Assembly: GCA_021849435.1 (NCBI GenBank)
Contig: JAJZSX010000109.1
Location: 1-7,604 of the forward strand
From: Actinomycetes bacterium
Lineage (GTDB): Bacteria > Actinomycetota > Acidimicrobiia > Acidimicrobiales > RAAP-2
Length of the DNA stretch: 7,604 nt
Direction: 5' to 3'
Positions 5,665 to 7,604 of the stretch are shown piece after piece. Made by a program: the position numbers and the translations under genes. The notes under the pieces are model-generated. The model saw nothing but the letters and a program-made list of their open reading frames with translations, made no database searches and was not told the DNA's origin. Each line of letters begins with the position of its first letter. Positions within the stretch are counted from its first letter, which is position 1.

Positions 5665-7104
5665 GTGGGAAGATGGCGTGTGCGGCGATTCACCGATCAT
5701 CGAGATCACTGGGACCTCACGCGCCGATTCTCGCGGCGCGGCTTTCGTCGACGCCGTTACGCCACGGCCGCGGGCGCACTGTTCGTAGCGGGTTCGCTCG
5801 CACCACTCCCGCTCGCTGCGACCACGCCGCCAGTGACGGTCATCGCGGTGGGTGCCCCTTACCACGGTTCGCCGGCACCAGCGAGTCCCGCGGTTGTGGC
5901 GATCGCTGGCGGTCCCGGCGGCCACGGGTACTACGTGCTGCGAAGCGACGGGACGGTGAGCGCCTACGGCGCGGCCGCCTACGGATCGATCGTCGCGGGT
6001 TCACTGCCCGTCGACGTCACCGCGACGGGCATAGCGCTCGACCCCGCGACGGGCGGGTACTGGATCGTCTGCTCGAACGGCGTCGTGCGGGCGTTCCATG
6101 CCCCCTTTCGCGGCGAGCCGCACATCCCGTCGGGCGGCTGGGGCCAGTACCCGGCGGCCGTCGCCATCGCGAGTACGGCGAACGGCTCGGGCTACTACGT
6201 GCTGCGCGCCAACGGCGCGGTCGACGCGTTCGGCGCACCGCGCCAGGGGTCCCTCGCGGGGCGGCTCCACTACGGCACGACCGCGCCAGTCACCGCGACG
6301 GGGATAGCGCTTGACCCCGCGACCGGCGGCTACTGGATCACCACGTCGACCGGCGGCGTCTTCGGCTTTGACGCGCCGCGCTACGGCTCACCGCTCGACC
6401 TCGCCCACGGTCACTACAACGGCGTCGCGACGGTCGGTATCGCCGCGACGCCCTCGGGCTACCTCGTCGCGCGCGCCAACGGCGAGGTCGACGCCTTCTC
6501 GGCGAGGGCGAACACCGTGCGCGACAACGCATCAAAGCTCGCCTTCGGCGCGACGGTGAGCGGGGTAGCCACCGCGACCGGGGGGTACTACCTCGCCCTC
6601 GACCTCTCGCCGCGCCAGGGGTACTACAACCCCTTGCGCGCGCTGACCTCACTCGTGCCCCAGGAGATCGACCAGGGCGTCGACTACTGCGGTTCGGGGC
6701 CGATCTACGCCCTCGGCGACGGCGTCGTCACCAACCTCTACGACCCGAGCTGGCCGAGCGGGGTGTTCATCTCGTATCGCCTGAGCGACGGACCAGCGGC
6801 CGGTCACGTCGTCTACGTCGCCGAGAACGTCACGCCGACGGTCTCGATCGGTGAACACGTGAACGCTGGGACGGTCGTTGGCATCTTGCACGACGCGAAG
6901 ACCTGCCTCGAAACCGGGTGGGCGCGCGACACGGGTCGCGCGGGCTACGCCGCGGGCTTCACCCAGTTCAACGGCAAGAACTCGACCGCTTTCGGGCTGA
7001 ACTTCAGCGCGCTGCTCGACGTCCTCGGCGCCCGACCAGGTCTCGTCCAGCCCGACGGTCCGCCGGGAACCCTCCCGGTCGGTTGGCCGACCTGGGCGGC
7101 GTGA
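5665..7104 (+). CDS. Exported GYW-repeat beta-propeller protein with degenerate M23/LytM-like domain
   Basis: Numbered from GTG 5665 this is 479 residues. An in-frame GTG at 5680, preceded by GGGAAGA, is an equally good or better start and removes five residues. The long basic N-terminus contains SRRGFRR, matching the twin-arginine pattern S-R-R-x-F, before a hydrophobic stretch (33-51, ending LPLAA), so Tat export is plausible. Residues about 60-315 hold six beta-propeller-like repeats in three pairs; the GYYVLRxxG type alternates with the DPATGGYWI type. Residues about 318-460 resemble an M23/LytM peptidase fold: QGVDY, GPIYALGDGVV, a YRLSDGPAAGHVVYVAENV strand pair, and IGEHVNAGTVVGIL. The zinc motif HxxxD reads D336-QGV-D340, and the HxH site reads LETGWA, so metallopeptidase activity is unlikely. 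A role in binding cell wall or carbohydrate is inference. It converges with the cytochrome gene, 4 bp between stops. Confidence 0.8.
   Translation: MGRWRVRRFTDHRDHWDLTRRFSRRGFRRRRYATAAGALFVAGSLAPLPLAATTPPVTVIAVGAPYHGSPAPASPAVVAIAGGPGGHGYYVLRSDGTVSAYGAAAYGSIVAGSLPVDVTATGIALDPATGGYWIVCSNGVVRAFHAPFRGEPHIPSGGWGQYPAAVAIASTANGSGYYVLRANGAVDAFGAPRQGSLAGRLHYGTTAPVTATGIALDPATGGYWITTSTGGVFGFDAPRYGSPLDLAHGHYNGVATVGIAATPSGYLVARANGEVDAFSARANTVRDNASKLAFGATVSGVATATGGYYLALDLSPRQGYYNPLRALTSLVPQEIDQGVDYCGSGPIYALGDGVVTNLYDPSWPSGVFISYRLSDGPAAGHVVYVAENVTPTVSIGEHVNAGTVVGILHDAKTCLETGWARDTGRAGYAAGFTQFNGKNSTAFGLNFSALLDVLGARPGLVQPDGPPGTLPVGWPTWAA
6016..6339 (+). repeat. Two-blade internal duplication in the propeller gene
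   Basis: The 51-bp segments 6016-6066 and 6289-6339 match at 47 of 51 positions, 273 bp (91 codons) apart; both encode VTATGIALDPATGGYWI. At protein level the units start near residues 76, 164 and 255, each containing one GYYVLR-type and one GYW-type repeat. The third unit (GYLVARANGEVDAF, then GVATATGGYYLAL) has diverged. Conservation of most third codon positions suggests a recent duplication or gene conversion between units 1 and 2. Confidence 0.8.
7063..7078. terminator. GC hairpin near the 3' end of the propeller gene
   Basis: CCGGGA (7063-7068) and TCCCGG (7073-7078) form a perfect 6-bp stem around ACCC, inside the last codons of the propeller gene. With a gap of only 4 bp to the convergent gene, any terminator for the leftward cytochrome gene would have to lie inside coding sequence such as this. 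No U-tract is seen. Confidence 0.3.
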
Positions 7105-7118
7105 CGGGTCAGACCGTC
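7103..7118. terminator. Short inverted repeat spanning both convergent stop codons
   Basis: GACGG (7103-7107) and CCGTC (7114-7118) pair around GTCAGA. The repeat overlaps the end of the propeller stop (7102-7104) and the whole opposite stop (7109-7111). It could serve both genes as a weak bidirectional terminator, though a 5-bp stem is easily found by chance. Confidence 0.25.
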
Positions 7119-7604
7119 GTGCTCGCGAGGGACTGGAAGAAGAGCGCGACGGGCCGGTAGATGACGTGGGCGAACTTCATGAAGGGCACCAGCACGAGCA
7201 GTTCCATGGCGAGTGAGACGTGGGCGACGAACATCCAGTAGCCCCAGGTCGGCGCGCCGGGCAGGTAGAGGGCGAGTTCGGTGAGCAGCCCACTTACGCC
7301 GACGACCCAGAGCAGGGTGAGAAAGACCCAGTCCGACTGGTGTGAGAAGGCGCTCGCCTGGTTCGAGTGGCGAAGCCGGCTCACGATCATCGTCGTGACG
7401 CCGGCGACCATCGCGAGGCCCGCCACGGAGCCGAGCAGACGCACCGGGTACCACAGGGGTTCGGGCGTACCCGTCGCGCGCACCCCGGCTAGGGAGAGCC
7501 CGTAGTCGAGCATCGTCGCGACCAGCAGTCCGATGAAGCCCCACATGACCGTCGCGTGCACGATCCACCGCTTCTCGTACCAGTGCTCGGCGGGGTCCGC
7601 GTCG
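7109..7604 (-). CDS. C-terminal part of a NarI/HdrE/QmoC-type membrane cytochrome b subunit (partial)
   Basis: The gene enters from the right edge; 164 residues of its C-terminal end are visible, beginning DADPAEHWYEKRW. Four hydrophobic segments lie at about 15-38, 53-74, 91-114 and 122-146. His16 (IVHATVMWGF), His128 (FVAHVSLAMEL) and His146 (PFMKFAHVIYRP) are in or next to them and are candidates for heme b ligands. SDWVFLTLLWVVGVSGLLTE and the KFAHVIYRPVAL end are characteristic of membrane subunits related to nitrate reductase gamma, HdrE, DsrM and QmoC, which pass electrons between quinones and iron-sulfur partners. In QmoC the membrane part follows an N-terminal iron-sulfur domain; whether that is so here lies beyond the window. 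A GTG at 7561 could be mistaken for the start, but the frame and family-like sequence continue through it to the edge. The chain ends soon after the last segment, so no C-terminal iron-sulfur domain follows. Confidence 0.7.
   Translation of the reverse strand, partial: DADPAEHWYEKRWIVHATVMWGFIGLLVATMLDYGLSLAGVRATGTPEPLWYPVRLLGSVAGLAMVAGVTTMIVSRLRHSNQASAFSHQSDWVFLTLLWVVGVSGLLTELALYLPGAPTWGYWMFVAHVSLAMELLVLVPFMKFAHVIYRPVALFFQSLASTTV

Noticed and set aside
4914..6314. Long rightward open frame of 466 codons across the HD-GYP gene and into the propeller gene
   Set aside because: It is antisense to an HD-GYP gene with a complete catalytic signature and out of frame with the propeller gene. Its Arg- and Gly-rich product is typical of a GC-rich shadow frame.
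7109..7561. GTG at 7561 as the true start of the membrane cytochrome gene
   Set aside because: The codons before it (EHWYEKRWI) continue the family-like sequence in frame to the window edge, so the gene is partial.
1..7604. CRISPR arrays, insertion sequences, attachment sites, tRNA or rRNA genes
   Set aside because: No spaced short repeats, transposase or integrase sequence, terminal repeats, or tRNA/rRNA-like sequence was seen on either strand.

Overview
This is a high-GC bacterial window. Codons ending in G or C, GTG/ATG starts and protein types common in Actinobacteria suggest an actinobacterium, plausibly an Acidimicrobiia-like one. The GYW/GYY repeat beta-propeller protein and a sedolisin-type (S53) secreted peptidase, an enzyme class that usually works at acid pH, fit such a lineage. 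No rRNA, tRNA or marker protein is present, so this placement is inference.

Six protein genes lie in strictly alternating orientation, so each is probably its own transcription unit. From left to right: (1) a 333-bp stretch with no convincing gene but several inverted repeats, then a possible 16-codon leader peptide whose stop overlaps the next start (TGATG); (2) a secreted S53 serine-carboxyl peptidase (384-1649, +) lacking the usual propeptide domain; (3) a CPA2-type cation/proton antiporter (1744-2955, -) with an altered ion-binding motif; (4) a 284-bp divergent control region holding an 11-bp-period direct repeat like actinobacterial PhoP boxes and a 12-bp palindrome; (5) a secreted two-domain beta protein whose N-terminal half resembles BsuPI inhibitor domains (3240-4040, +); (6) a PAS-GAF-HD-GYP protein, a likely c-di-GMP phosphodiesterase (4077-5573, -); (7) a 91-bp divergent region with a perfect 11-bp inverted repeat; (8) an exported propeller protein with a C-terminal M23/LytM-like domain that has lost most zinc ligands (5665-7104, +); (9) the C-terminal part of a NarI/HdrE/QmoC-type membrane cytochrome b subunit (7109-7604, -), cut by the window edge.

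Three gene pairs converge tail to tail (gaps of 94, 36 and 4 bp), each with a short GC-rich hairpin that could end transcription. Two pairs diverge.

Four of the six products act at or outside the membrane, and HD-GYP signalling often controls surface properties, so this looks like an envelope and secretion neighbourhood. No established multi-gene pathway is visible. The most unusual elements are the divergent control regions, the degenerate M23 propeller protein and the inhibitor-like secreted protein. I see no phage, insertion sequence, CRISPR array or RNA gene.
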